Shown here: positions 1-11,900 of the stretch, in pieces
How positions within the stretch are numbered: the first letter of the stretch is position 1
Layout of the letters: every line of letters begins with the position of its first letter
NCBI GenBank assembly: GCA_003117195.1
Contig: BDSI01000130.1
Location: 248,001 to 312,000, forward strand
DNA: 64,000 bases
Direction: 5' to 3'
Source: Eudorina sp. 2006-703-Eu-15
Lineage: Eukaryota; Chlorophyta; Chlorophyceae; Chlamydomonadales; Volvocaceae
Program-made: the position numbers and the translations under genes
Notes under the pieces: generated by a model
The model's database searches: none
Told to the model about the DNA's origin: nothing
What the model saw: only the letters and a program-made list of their open reading frames with translations

Positions 1-3000
1 CCGGCGGGCAAGCCGCAGCGGCAGCCGCAGCGGCTCCCCCGGGGGGCGCGCGGAGGGGTCGAAGTTCTGCAGCGCAGCCGCCAGGCTGCCCATCTGCATG
101 CATGGCAGCATGGGGACACCCGGGTGTACGACACTGTATACGGACACGCCGAGACACGTACGAGGGTGTCCCTGAGGCTGCAGCGGACCTTCCCCTGGCC
201 CTGGCCCTCTGCCCTTTCCCCGCCCTTCTCTGAAACGGATTCCCCGTCTCCTGAAGCCCGGCAGCCGATGCCTCTTCACCCCCGCCCGCCCTCTCAATCC
301 CAATCCACGGCCTTTCCCCCACCACTTCACGATCATGACTCAACCTTGTCCTACCGCGCGCTGACCCCTCCCTGGTGCCCCTCCCTGGTGCCCCTCCCTG
401 GTGCCCCTCCCTGGTGCCCCTCCCTGGTGCCCCTCCCTGGTGCCCCTCCCTGGTGCCCCTCCCTGGTGCCCCGCCCTGGCGCCCCCGCCCTGGTGCCCCT
501 CCCTGGTGCCCCTCCCTGGTGCCCCTCCCTGGTGCCCCTCCCTGGTGCCCCCCCTGGACCCCCTCCCGACTCACGGGCGCCCGCTCCGTGAAGATGATGG
601 TGTTCCGCGGCAGTGCGGCCCACTGGACGAGCAGCTCGCGGGCGGGGCCGGACTCCAGGGAGGGCATGGTGGCGAGAACCACCTGGCGGTGAGGTCGGAG
701 TGGCGGGGTGGGGGGGTGCAGGATTGGGGCCGGGTCGGAAGGGGGGAGGTAAAGTGAAAAAGTCCAGACACACCCAACACGGATTGGGGGTGGGGTTGCG
801 GGTTCAGGCTGCAACAGGGTTGTCGGGCAGGGGACACGATCAAGTGGTGAACAAATCACCACATCGGATTCGTTCTGGACTGGGTTTATTCTGTTTTAAC
901 CCCGCCCCGCACCTTTGGCCCCGGGAAGGCGCCCAGCTCCTCCAGCCTCGTCACCACGGACAGCTTGCGGAACGACAGTGGCACCGTCCGCTTCAATGAA
1001 AAAGCCTGATTGAGGTGGCGGTGGCGGGTTGGCGGCGGTTGCTAGGGTCGTGGGGGGGCACAGGGATGCCAACAGGGCCCACGAGGGCGGGGCCACGGGC
1101 TGCGGAGCCCCGGGAATGGGGTTTAGGATGGTGGGTGGTAAAGAAGGGCGCGGCGCCGTCCAGTCTGTTTGTGTCTGATGGGACTCGGGTACAGCAGGAA
1201 CTGGCGGCAATGCCTCAGCCCCGCTCGAATGGGTCAGGTCGGTCCAACGTGGATTGACACAACCCCCTCATCCCCTCCCCCTCCCTCTCCCCCTCTCCCC
1301 CTCTCCCCCTCTCCCCTCTCCCTCTCCCCTCTCCCCCTCTCCCCCTCCCCCTCTCCCCCTCTCCCCCTCTCCCCCTCTCCCCCTCTCCCCCTCTCCCCCT
1401 CTCCCCCTCTCCCCCTCTCCCCCTCCCCTCTCTCCTGCTCTTTTTACCCCCTCATCTCTCCCTCCTCGGTTTCATCGCTACACCCCCCCACCCCACCCAC
1501 CTGCACCAGGTCGTTGCCCAGGTACTCGAGCTGCGTCCTCGCGAACTCCAACACCGTCTTCACGGTGGCGGACAGCACCACCGGCGCCGCGGCGATGCTA
1601 CGAAGGGGGAGGGGGGGGGTGTCGGCAGCAGCAGGGCAGCGGCAGCAGGGCAGCGGCGGCGGCACAGAGCCGCGGCACGGAGGCGGCAGCAGCCTGTCGC
1701 AAATCCGGGTTTCTGCAAATCCGGGCCCGGGCCTCCCCTATTGTGGACGGGACCGGCAGCGGGGGGAGCGGTTGGTTCCGGGGTTGGGGCGCACTCCCGT
1801 CGTGCCGTGGGACTGGGGGCCCCGCCCCCTGGGGCCGCGTGTTGCCTTGTACGGCACTCCCCAGCCCTGGTGGGGCCCCGGCGCGGCGGGCGGGCCCCTG
1901 TCCCGAATCGGCACTGCAGCAGCAGCAACAGCAGCAGCTACCCACACAGCTGCGCCCCTAGGTCCCCGCCCCCGGCCGGGGTCGGTCGGGTGACTCGTCT
2001 GAAATCCCCTCTGAGTGCGCTCAAGCCCTGTCGAAGAGCGCATCGCTCGACATCGAGCCCAGCCCTCTCCTGCCTGCCGTACTTCACCGCCGTACCGTGC
2101 CCGTGCAAAGTGCTCGTCCAGCAGCAGCGCCAGCTCCAGAACCCGCCCCGCCGCGTCCGTGGGGATGAGCACACTGCCCTCCGCCTCCACAGTGGCGGTG
2201 ATGGCGTCTGGGAGGTCGGTGTTCGCGGGAGGGAGCCAAAAGGAGCTGAAGGTGCCGGTGGCCAAGGCCAGGCTAGCCAGGTCCCTCCAACCAGACCGAC
2301 CCATGTCCCACCCGCCCAGTCGGCCGCAACCCAGCAGCGTGCGGCCCCGCCGGCTTGCACCTCCCAGACGGGCGCTTGGAGCTGGTGGGGATTGGGGTGT
2401 GCCGGTCTGCCACCCACCCCCACAAATCCACGAGCCCACCGACCCACCCGCCCACCGACCCACCCAGGAATTCTTCATCCCTTCGCCGTTTGTCCACTCT
2501 GTCAGTTAGGCCGTTGATGGCATCGCTGATCAGCAGCGCGGGCTGTTGGGCGGCCAACAGGTCGTTGAAGGTGGTTGGGTTCAAGAGCCTGCAGGCGGTT
2601 GGTAGTTGAATGGGCGTGTGGCATTTAAGCGACAACACACACCAGACAGCAACCGTCGTCGTGGTGTACTTGTTGCCGTACATCCCATCAAGCCGGCCAC
2701 CCAAGCAACATGATCCAGTTCGCCGCCCCGTTGTCGTACTGCTCCGGACCGACTCGGTAGTACATACCGTGCAGGCAAACCGTCGTGCCCCGAATCTGAA
2801 CTCCAGCAGTGCCACCCCGCACTTCTACCGCAACTAACTCTGCCGTACATACGTACTTTTCCTTCCGGTGGTTGTAGTCGACCGCGTACACCACCTCCTC
2901 CCCGCAGCCCAGCGAGATCCGCCACACGGCGCCGCCGGGGAAGCGCCCCGCGGCGTGGGGCGTGATGGTGATGCCGCCGCCCGGCGTCGCCCCCGCCCCC

Positions 3001-4352
3001 GCCCCCGCCGCCCCCGCCGCTCCCGCCGCCGCCAGTGTACCCGCCCCCGACGGCGCCACCAGCACGTGCCGCTGACTGAACCTCAGTTCAGTCCATCGAG
3101 AGTTGAGTCGGAAGGCGGCGTCCACGTCGTCGAGGTCGAATGTGTCAAAGTCGCTGATGGCCTGCGGGTTGGGGTGTACGGCAGGGGGTCACATGGTGTA
3201 TGATAGGGGGTCACATGGTGTACGACACATGCGGGATGGATGGCCGTGGTCCTTGACCCCGAAGCTGCTCTTTTTCAGGGGGCGGGCGCGGCTGGTGATA
3301 GGGGCCGGTGGAGAGGGGGGCAATGTGTGGAAGGGTAGCGGCCCCTCAGCCCCTCAATCCACCTCTGACAACTCCCTCTGGGCCGCCGCACGGCCGCCGG
3401 CCTGCGTGGCTGAGGGACTTTCGTTCCGGAACCGGATTTCCAAACGGCGCGAGAGGATGCACGGAGAGTACGGCACTGGTGCCGGCGGTTGGCCGCCGGG
3501 GCCGGGGGGCCTGCCGCCGCTGCCCTTCCCGTGGCAAAATGACAATGCCGTACTGCCGTACCACTGTACTGTCGTAACACCGTAACATCGTACCTGCTTG
3601 GCGAGGTACGCCTCGAACATGAACATCTCGCCCATGCGCCTCACGGGCTTGGTGGAGAAGATCGGCGCTGAAAGGCCGCATTTGCCCACCAGGTACGGCA
3701 GCGCCCCTAGGTGTGCAAGATCCGGGTGCGACAGCAGTACAGCATTGATCTTGGGCAGGACCCTGCGACGGCGACGCGGGTGAGGTGTATGTCAGCGACG
3801 GGGTCGGAGTCGGCCAAGACGGCAAAGACGGTGAGAACAATCGGTGTACGCCTCGCCAGGCTTGCCGGGTTGTACGACAGTCAGTACGACAGTTAAAGAT
3901 CGGAGTTGGAGCATGCATCAGGGTGAGCTGCAAGGGATGCGGGCCCGAGGGGTGGCGGTGGCGGAGTTTGGGCGCGGTGGGTTTCGAAACGGGGTGCGCG
4001 GTGGATCGAGGACGTGGGGTGACGGCGTCCTGCGCTTTCCGAATGAGATCTTCCGTGATGTCAGAGCAAGGAAGCTGGTGGGGGGCTCATTCGGGGATGT
4101 TCAACACAGCGGCTGCCTAGAGGACGCAACGCACAGTGGCGGTAACCGTTTCCCAAGTGTGCTTTGTTACGGCAGCACGAGGGCGCGCAAACCACGCGAG
4201 CACCTTTTAACGGGGTCCAGCGCTGCTTCTTCGAAATTTTCGTCCCAGCCGCAGTCCAGCAGGATCGTGAAGGAACCAATCTCCAGTAGGTAGCACAGCG
4301 GCGACTCCTCATCGACGCCGGACAGAGGAGTGAAACGAACTGACGTCTCCAT
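1..4352 (-). CDS. CPSF2: Cleavage and polyadenylation specificity factor subunit 2 (CPSF100), 5' part, runs off the left edge
   Basis: Encodes the N-terminal 417 residues of CPSF100, the inactive partner of the CPSF73 endonuclease in the nuclear complex that cuts pre-mRNA before polyadenylation. Nine exons join in phase: 4352-4204, 3762-3594, 3161-2857, 2588-2464, 2207-2096, 1597-1501, 1005-913, 682-575 and 93-1 (continues). Exon 1 begins METSVRFTPLSG and contains LLDCGWDENF, as in animal and plant CPSF100. Exon 2 has HPDLAHLGALPYLVGK, the metallo-beta-lactamase loop in which CPSF100 lacks the HxHxDH zinc ligands of CPSF73. Exon 3 has YAVDYNHRKE; exon 5 has DAAGRVLELALLLDE from the beta-CASP region. 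An alanine/glycine-rich insertion (around 2985-3050) is not in other CPSF100 proteins I recall. Introns hold a 13-bp minisatellite and a pyrimidine repeat. The family is about 780 residues, so roughly half is missing to the left. Confidence 0.93.
366..556. repeat. 13-bp minisatellite in CPSF2 intron 8
   Basis: About fourteen head-to-tail copies of the unit CCTCCCTGGTGCC fill most of the intron between exon 9 (ends at 93) and exon 8 (begins at 575). Copies are nearly identical; a few in the middle (around 470-495) carry substitutions. Because 13 is not a multiple of three, all three frames read proline-rich, which produces spurious open frames on both strands. Confidence 0.95.
1262..1437. repeat. 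C/T-rich hexamer-like repeat in CPSF2 intron 6
   Basis: A polypyrimidine stretch dominated by CCCCCTCTC units lies in the intron between exon 7 (1005) and exon 6 (1501). On the transcribed strand it is purine-rich, GGGGAGA-like. No coding content. Confidence 0.9.
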
Positions 4353-6113
4353 GCCGCCGTGCTCTCCAACATGTACCAGATTACATGATCATGTAGGCGC
4401 TGATATGTTTCTTAAACTGGCGAGCTCGTTACATAAGCATACTCCCTCGCCTCCTTAGCAGCGCCGCCATGATAAATGATTTAAAACATCAAAATGAAAT
4501 GAGATCTTCAAAAAATTCAGAACCAATTAGTACTCGTCGAAGGCTGATCCCTCAGCAGTTTCGCGCTCTGCCGCAGCGTGCGCTAGTAACAACTCACGCT
4601 CCCTAACGATCCCTCTCATGTCCTCAGGAATGTCCCTAGCTTGCTATAGTTTGCAGGGGCTGATTGACAAGCGGCAGATAGTCGGTTGGTACAGTAATCA
4701 GACCAACCGAATGTAAACCGTTTCCGCTGCCGCTGCACGGTTACCGTCCAAATCGAGCGGAAACCTGCAGACTTAAGCTGTGCAGACCAGATAATGTGCT
4801 GCATACCATGCATTAGACAGAGGACCGGCGCATAGCAATGGTCATTATTCGGCAAGCTGGGCCATCTGGGCAGTGCAGCAGGCCCTCCGCAGGAAGCCTT
4901 GGGTGCCACCAATGAGCCGCTAGGGGCCTCACTGCGGCTGTGGGGCCATTGCTGAGCGACTGGATGCCCGGTGGCGGTGCCTCTGATCAGAGAACCATAC
5001 ACCACGGGCTCAGCCTCCACACCCTCCACGGTCGGTGTCGGGTGTGTGTCGAAGGAATGGGTGCCCGACCCAAAGCGACCAGAATGGGTGTCCATCTGTG
5101 TAGGTGTAGGGACTGGGGGGCCGCCATCCCCCTACACCCTTCCCCGGATCCCAGCGGAGGACGGGCGACATTGCGCCCAGTACGCCCAGTTCTACGCCGA
5201 ACCAAAATGTCACTCCTTACAGTCCATAGGCCCCCGGCGTTACCGGACGCAGTGCACATTGCGCGGGATTCCTAACTTGCAGCAAGTTCACCCCAACAAA
5301 GCAGGGCACTGCCTGCCGCTCCGCCAAGTGATCAACCCAAACCCAACATAGAACGAAGTATGATAAGCGATACGCCCCTCGTTTGTGGCTCGTGAGCAAC
5401 CGGAGATGGGAAAATCAGGAAAGTTTCGCTGCCACTGTAAAGCAGCGGTTTATGACCGTACTGACCGTACCAGCTCGCTGAAAACATCAAATAGGTACCC
5501 ATTGCCGTAGGGCAAACTAAGAGAAGACGCTATGGCAAAAACGATGCAGTAGGAATGACAAGCACGTTCACGTAATGCAGTCATAGCGTAGGTAACGCTT
5601 CACATGCCTCGACGTTTCCCAAACTCTGAGCGCTCGGGGTATGGGGCAATTTCGGAGTCCTTTTAGCTTACGGTGCCTAGATCCTTCGAAAGGGATTGCG
5701 CGACTGACGTCACGAAAGCTGCAAACTGTCGCCCACGCATCGTGAGGTGAGGATACCGGTTGGCGACCAGTACGTTGGCGTCAACCGCGCGATGTAACTG
5801 CGACAAGCTTGCCTACACTCTGCCTACGGTGTTTTCAATCATCAGTGACACGCGCAACGGTGCGAGTGCTCGTCTCTGGAAGTGCGACCCTAAATGACAT
5901 AACCGTTGCATGTATTTAACAGGGAGACCATGTTCCGAAATCGTTTGGTATACTGCAATACCCTTGGTGTAATGGGTGGGCGAAATAACTGCAAATGCAG
6001 GTGCCGCATAGATTCGCTACAGTTGAATGCTTGATACGGCACTTTTCCGAAATTCGTGATAAATGTCAACTGCTCGATTTTTAGCACGATATCTTCAATC
6101 CCTTACAATCACG
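4353..6113. other. Intergenic region between two divergent genes
   Basis: This 1.8-kb stretch separates the CPSF2 start (minus strand) from the start of the small secreted protein gene (plus strand), so it should hold both promoters. I see no convincing exon. Base composition is less GC-rich than in the genes. No clear TATA element could be assigned. Confidence 0.6.
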
Positions 6114-7008
6114 ATGTCACGCAAGATTTTTGCCGTTGGGTTGCTGGGGTTGGTCGTCCTAGCGGCGTGCGCCCACGCCGTGACGTTGCCGACGCCCAAC
6201 CGCGTTGACTCTGTCCTGGTTGACAATAAGACTTTGCATCCCGTGAATTGCACGGTAACCTATAACAACGACGCGACCAAGGTGAGGCTGCACTCGTCGC
6301 GCGAGTTTGCGAGATTACTGTTTCCAAGCCGATGAAATACGTAGTATTATTGTGACGACATCATCCGCAAGCAGTGGCAAATGGGTGTCCGCAAACGGGG
6401 CCTCGCTTCACACATATCCTTACGCATCTTTTCGCCATAGTGCGTGACGACGATTTTTTCGCCGTTGTTGACCTACTGCAGAAAAAGACGGTCGTTTGGT
6501 TCCTGATTCCCGCGGCCGGGTCGCATCTGTTTCCCGAGAAGACCGTGAACATGGGATCCTATGATGTAAGTCTGTCGGTGTCGAACCAATGTCTGCTGAG
6601 CTGAGTAATTTCAATCGTGCGTGCCTACACCTGGGTACGTTGTTCGTCGTCGCGACGTGCGTGCAAGACATGTCCTGCCGTGACCTGCGCTGCACTTCGT
6701 TGTCTCCGCAGTTTTCCAGCATGTCATTTGGTTCACTGCTACAGAAGCACCCTCGCGATGCATGCTGAACCGCATTCTATCTTACAATGCATGTAATGCG
6801 AGCGTTCACTCCCGTTATGAAGTAAGAGAAATGATGCATTCCCACAACCCACAACTACGTACGTACTTGCCTGCAGGCTGTCATGCCTGTCGTGAAGGTC
6901 ACCGTCAGTGGCGTCACCGGCAACAAAACCCTCATCCCCAAGGTGCAGGGCATTGTCCCACAGCTCAACGTGACCGTGTACGACACCGTACAGCTGGCAC
7001 AGAACTAA
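6114..7008 (+). CDS. Small secreted protein of 127 residues, three exons
   Basis: Not a family I recognise. Three exons join in phase 0: 6114-6281, 6482-6565 and 6877-7008 (TAA). The start at 6114 (MSRKIF) was preferred to an in-frame ATG at 6063 because it gives a typical signal peptide: two basic residues, a hydrophobic core GLLGLVVLAA, and a likely cleavage after AHA near residue 22. The mature protein is about 105 residues with alternating hydrophobic strands (KKTVVWFLIPAAG, VVKVTVSGVTG, LNVTVYDTVQL) and several N-x-T/S sites, which suggests a glycosylated, all-beta extracellular or cell-wall protein. Exon 2 uses an acceptor at CTGCAG 6476-6481; other acceptors upstream break the frame. 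Donors are GTGAGG and GTAAGT. The divergent neighbour is CPSF2. Function unknown. Confidence 0.75.
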
Positions 7009-8976
7009 ACTCGCATCAGCAAGCTTTGAGGTCGCCCCGGTGATTTACCTAGCGGCAGACATCGATCTCTCCATGCATGGCAGCGCATTTGCAGCAGTCC
7101 CAGCGTCCTCGCACATATATATCAATATATGTGCCTCAACAACCGCCGGTGTATTGATCTATTCACCCCATGCGACTAGCTGGGCTGCCAAACAGAACTG
7201 ATCCGATTATCCCTCCGCGCCTGCAGAATTCTAACATGGATGCATGTGAACCATGGTGATCGCATTAACATGATTGGGAACATGAAGGCATTTAAAACCA
7301 CCGATCGGGGCCGGGCCTGTGTGCGTACGTCGATATGTGTACGGCAAGCTTGTAGATAGCTGGATGCATGGGCAGGTCCAATGTATCCTCGACGCTGGAG
7401 TTGAGTTCCCCTGCCTGCTGGTGCGTGGCAAATGCTGACTCGTGGAACGGGTCGGTGTTGTGGCTGCATGTACGTAGCTGACCAGGGAAGGTATCCGAGA
7501 ACATAGTGCAATGTGTGGTGGATGGATACACCTGTAGGTGCGTGCTGCAGTGGATGGATTCCGGCGGGCCCCCCACACACAGCGGGCGGAGCCGATGAGT
7601 AGCTAGGCGGTCGATTGGTGGGTCGGTCTCTGGTCAGTGCGTGTACGTATGTGTCTGCATGTATGTGTGGACCTGTGCGAATGCGGGAATGAAACAGGCA
7701 GGGTTACAGCGGAATCTTGAGGATGTCCATGTAAGACTGTTGCTAACTTACTCCAAAAGAACCATATATATTGAGAACGCGTCCAGGATACAAGGGGATA
7801 CACAAGGATGGATGCGAGTGAACAACGATAGATGCATCGGAAAAAATCCCAAATTCCGACAGAGTGAGGGAAGCCGTCTGGAGCGATCTCAGCAGCTGGG
7901 TACCTACGGGGCATCAAGAATCGCTCTAGGTGCGAACGTGGGCATGCCCTCGAACTGCATGAGGAATGGTACGACATACAGTATCAAGATGTACAGATGG
8001 TACGAACGATTGGACGGAAGATGAGTGTAGTCAAACAGCAAGCGATACGAAACTCGGCAAAGCAGCAGCAGTCTGCATATGACTGCGGCCGGCTGAAGGT
8101 GGGCTTACTTGCCGCCTGCAGCACTGCCGTACCACGATTCCCCCGGCGCCAAGCAAGCACACGGCCGTGTTCGGTCCCCACCCACCCCAACCCAACTCAG
8201 ACAAATCAACAACAAACCAGACGCCGCAACGGGCGCTCTGCACAGCTGAACAGCAAGTCCGTTTGGCACCGCAGCAACAACTGAATGATGATGACCACCA
8301 TTTATGCGGCCAGTCATGGGTGCAGCGTGCTACGTGCCCATGATTTTGCACGATGAGGTGCAGCACGTTCAGCTTCCGTGCAGTACGAGATATATACAAT
8401 GGTAGATCTTATACGAGTTACGACATATGTACGGTGTGACATGTGACGATTGCAACAGAGGCCAGTACGGCAAGATGAAAACAAGAGTTGTCGTTTGTAC
8501 ATTATGTACGGTACGTACAACAACACAGAAACTACGTGCGAGGGTCGTTCCATTGGTCCCGATTCGACACAATGGGGCCCCTAGTACCCCATCCAAGGGG
8601 GTTGTATCCATAATAAGAGAACTCTCCAGGCCGGATAATCCGACCAACACTAGAAATATGCCGTACAGGGACAAGTACTGGACGCATCGTCGTCACATGT
8701 AAGGTTGGGAATCCGTGTCGACATCAAAGTGTGCAACGGGTCGAGTCCGCCCAGTCAACGCATTCACAACAAGCTTGTTAGTTAGCGTACGGCCCCGCCG
8801 TACACTGATCTGACCTGGGCCGCAGGCGTTGACCATGAGCAGGCGCCGTTGCCGTAATGAAATGGGCACACACGCACGCACACAAATTGCACTAATGAGC
8901 ACACAGGCGTCCGCCCGCCATACCACGTCCTTGCCGCACAACTTATGTGCCGTACTCATCCACAATTATCGTACAC
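7009..8976. other. Intergenic region between convergent genes
   Basis: About 2 kb between the 3' end of the secreted protein gene and the 3' end of the next, minus-strand gene. No exon-like frame with plausible splice sites was found. The stretch is rich in GTAC-containing motifs such as GTACGTA, GTACGGC and TACGACA and in ATGCATG. It probably contains both 3' untranslated regions. Confidence 0.55.
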
Positions 8977-11900
8977 TCAGACCGGTATTGCGCTGCCAGT
9001 GGCGGGGTAGTGCTGTCGTGACCCGCCGAACCACGCGCTCGTCTTCCCATCCCCGGCGTCTGAACTCGCCCCCGCATTCCACCGTCCCCGGGGTGCCGCC
9101 ACCGACGCACCATCCTGCGTTGTCCTGCTGCTGTTGCCGTACAATGGTACGGCATTTACGACAGCCAGTCCGCCTCCGGCAGGCCTGCTGCCACTACTGC
9201 TCCCATGGCCGCTAAACGGACGGGCTCTGTTGTTACTGTTAGTGTTCATTGGTCGGCCGTCACCTTCGCTGGTCTTGGCACGACCCCGCATGCCGGCGGC
9301 GGAGGCGGCGGCGGAGGCGCCGCCGCCGCCGCCATGCAACAAGGAGGCTGAGGCCGCGGCGGCGCTGACGGGTCTGGTAACGGTGCGGCCCGCACTGTCG
9401 AAATTCGAGGAGGACGGTCGCCTCTGTACAGCGGGTGAGGAAGCTAGCAACGGGGCGCCGCCGCTGCGGCCGACCCGTGGGTCGGTGCCGGCCAAGATCG
9501 AGTTGCCCAAAAGTGATACGTTGGCGTTGGGACGCTGCGCCGCCGCCGCCGCCGCCACCTTCTTTGCCGCCGCACCTACGCCTCCGTTGCCGGGTGCCGA
9601 CCCAGGTCTCTGGTGCCGTGCTGTCACGGATCGGATTACTAACGGCGCGGGCTCCGCCGCCGCCGCTGCCGCCGCCGCTGGCCGGTCTCCCATTCCCGCC
9701 ACCGTGAGCGTCGTAGCGCCGCCCGCCAGATGAACCCCTGCCGTACCGCGTGACGCCATCTTCCGCGCCTCCGGCGCCGGACCACCGGCGGCCCTGCCGT
9801 CGCCGTTCCCGGTGGCGTCAGGAGAGGTACGGAATCGGAAGCTGCTGCCCCGGCCGCGCGGAGGCGGAGGCGCGTCTCCTGCCGGCGGCGTCGCTGCGTC
9901 GCCGTCGTCGTCCATCCTGTCCGGACCCATACCATCACCGGTTGGCAACGGGCTGCCAAAGGCGTTTCTGTTCAATCCGGCGGCGGCGGCGCCGCCGCCG
10001 CCGCCGCCGCCGCCACCTTGGCTAGCAGGTTGACGACCCGGGCCGCCGCCGCCGCCGCCGCCGCCGCCCCCGCCGCCACTGCTGCTAGGAGGCCTCATGC
10101 CAAAGCTGAACGGGGAGGAGGACAAACTGACCGCCAGAGATCGGTCGCTTCGGAGCGTGCTGACGAACCGGTGAGGTGACGATGGCGCCGCGGCGGCGGC
10201 GCCGAAGGACGGCGACGGCACCCGGAAGACTCGGTCGCTGTCGGCGAAGCCGCTGCCGCCGGCGACGGGCACCGACCCGTGGGTCCGGAGGCGCGGGTTG
10301 GTGGCGGCGAGGGCCCTCGCCAGCGCGTCCTGGTTCGCCAGGTCGGGGACGTCGCCGCTGTCGGGGACGTCCTGGATCCAAAGCTGCGAGGCGGAGGGGT
10401 CGGCGCCGTCGTCGCCGCCGCCGCCGCCGCCGTCGACCGCGTCATCCTGCGCTGCTGCGGCGGCGCCGCCGCCGCTGCTGCTGCCGCTGCCGCCGCCGCC
10501 GCCGCCGCAGCCGCCGCCGTCTTGCCCGCTGGCATCGCCGCCACGTCTGCCGTCACCGGCGCCGGCACTGTACATCCGACTAGTGGCATTACGCCGCAGC
10601 TGTCGGTTTCCGACAAACGCGCCGCCTTCTCTCTCCCCATCTGCCTCGTCACCGCCTCCGCCTCCGCCTCCGCCGGCACCGGCACTTCCACTGCCGCTGC
10701 TGCCGCCGCCGCTTCCGAAGGTAACGATCTTACGGCTGGTGCCGCTGCGTCGAAGCTCTCTGTTCAATGATGTGCCCCCAAAGCCCAGCAGGGACACGGA
10801 GCCGCCGCCGCCTCCGCCGCCTCCGCCTCCGCCGCCTCCGCCTCCGCCGCCTCCGCCTCCGCCGCCGCCGCCGCCAAGGTTCCTAGAGGATGTGCTGCCA
10901 AGTCCGCTAACCATCAAGGCCAGCCCTAGCGCCTCAGGGTTTCGGGGGACCCCCCTGGAGTCAACAGTAGTGATTCGACGGTTCGCGGCGACGGCGGCCG
11001 CCGCCGGGGCCCACACCGCCGCGGCCTGTGGGTCTACCGTCGCTGCCATCGCTGCCGACGCCAAGTACGATGCCGTACGACGATTGATTGAGGTCTGCGG
11101 CGTCAGCGCGCTGCCGCTGCGTCGGACAGCGATTCCGGAGCTGCGTTCCTGAGTGTCCTGTGCCCACCCGACAGACAGGCCCGGGCCTAGGGCGCCGCCG
11201 CGCCGGCTCACTGACCCATGGGTCAACAAAACGCCGCCACCGCCGCTCCTCGGCCCCAGGTCCCTCGAACCCGGATCCGTGCCGCCGCCGCCGTCCGCCC
11301 AGGCCACGGACAGCGACGTGGAGCCAGAGTCCGCGCCACCGCCACCGCTGCCGCCGCCACTGCCGCCGCCTCCGCTGCCGCCTCCGCTGCTGCCTCCGCT
11401 GCCGCCGCCGCCGCCGCCGCCGCTGCCGCCACCGCTGCCGCCGTCGCCGCTGCCGCCACCGCTGCCGCCGCCTCCGCTGCCGCCTCCGCTGCCGCCTCCG
11501 CTGCCGCCGCCGCCGCCGTCCGGCCGTCTGGCAGCGCTCAACGACGGGAGTGCGCCGCTGCCGGCGGGGCCCGGATGTAATTCCACGGCGCCGCAGCTGC
11601 CGCCACCACCGCCAACGCTGCCGCCGCCGCCGCCGCTGCGGCCACCACCGCCACCGCTGCCGCCGCCGCCGCCGCTGCCGCCGCTGCCGCCACCGCCACC
11701 GCTGCCACCACTACCGCCACCACCGCCGTTGCCGTCCTCGGCGGCGCAGTCGGCGACCCGGCTGGGGCTGATGGCTGCGATGCGTCGGAGTTCCTGAGCG
11801 CTCAGATCCAGGGAGGTTCGCTGCTGCTGGAGTCCCTGCTGGGCCCCCATGAGGGAGCTCCTCCGCGAGCTGCCGATGCTGCTGTAGCTGCCCTTGCTGC

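Noticed and set aside
124..843. Overlapping proline/glycine-rich open frames on both strands
   Set aside because: They are produced by the 13-bp minisatellite in an intron of CPSF2; real exons 8 and 9 lie on the minus strand.
9134..11797. Long plus-strand alanine-, proline- and arginine-rich frames opposite the 8977-15035 gene
   Set aside because: They are antisense reflections of GGC/GCC triplet arrays; splice phases and composition support the minus strand.
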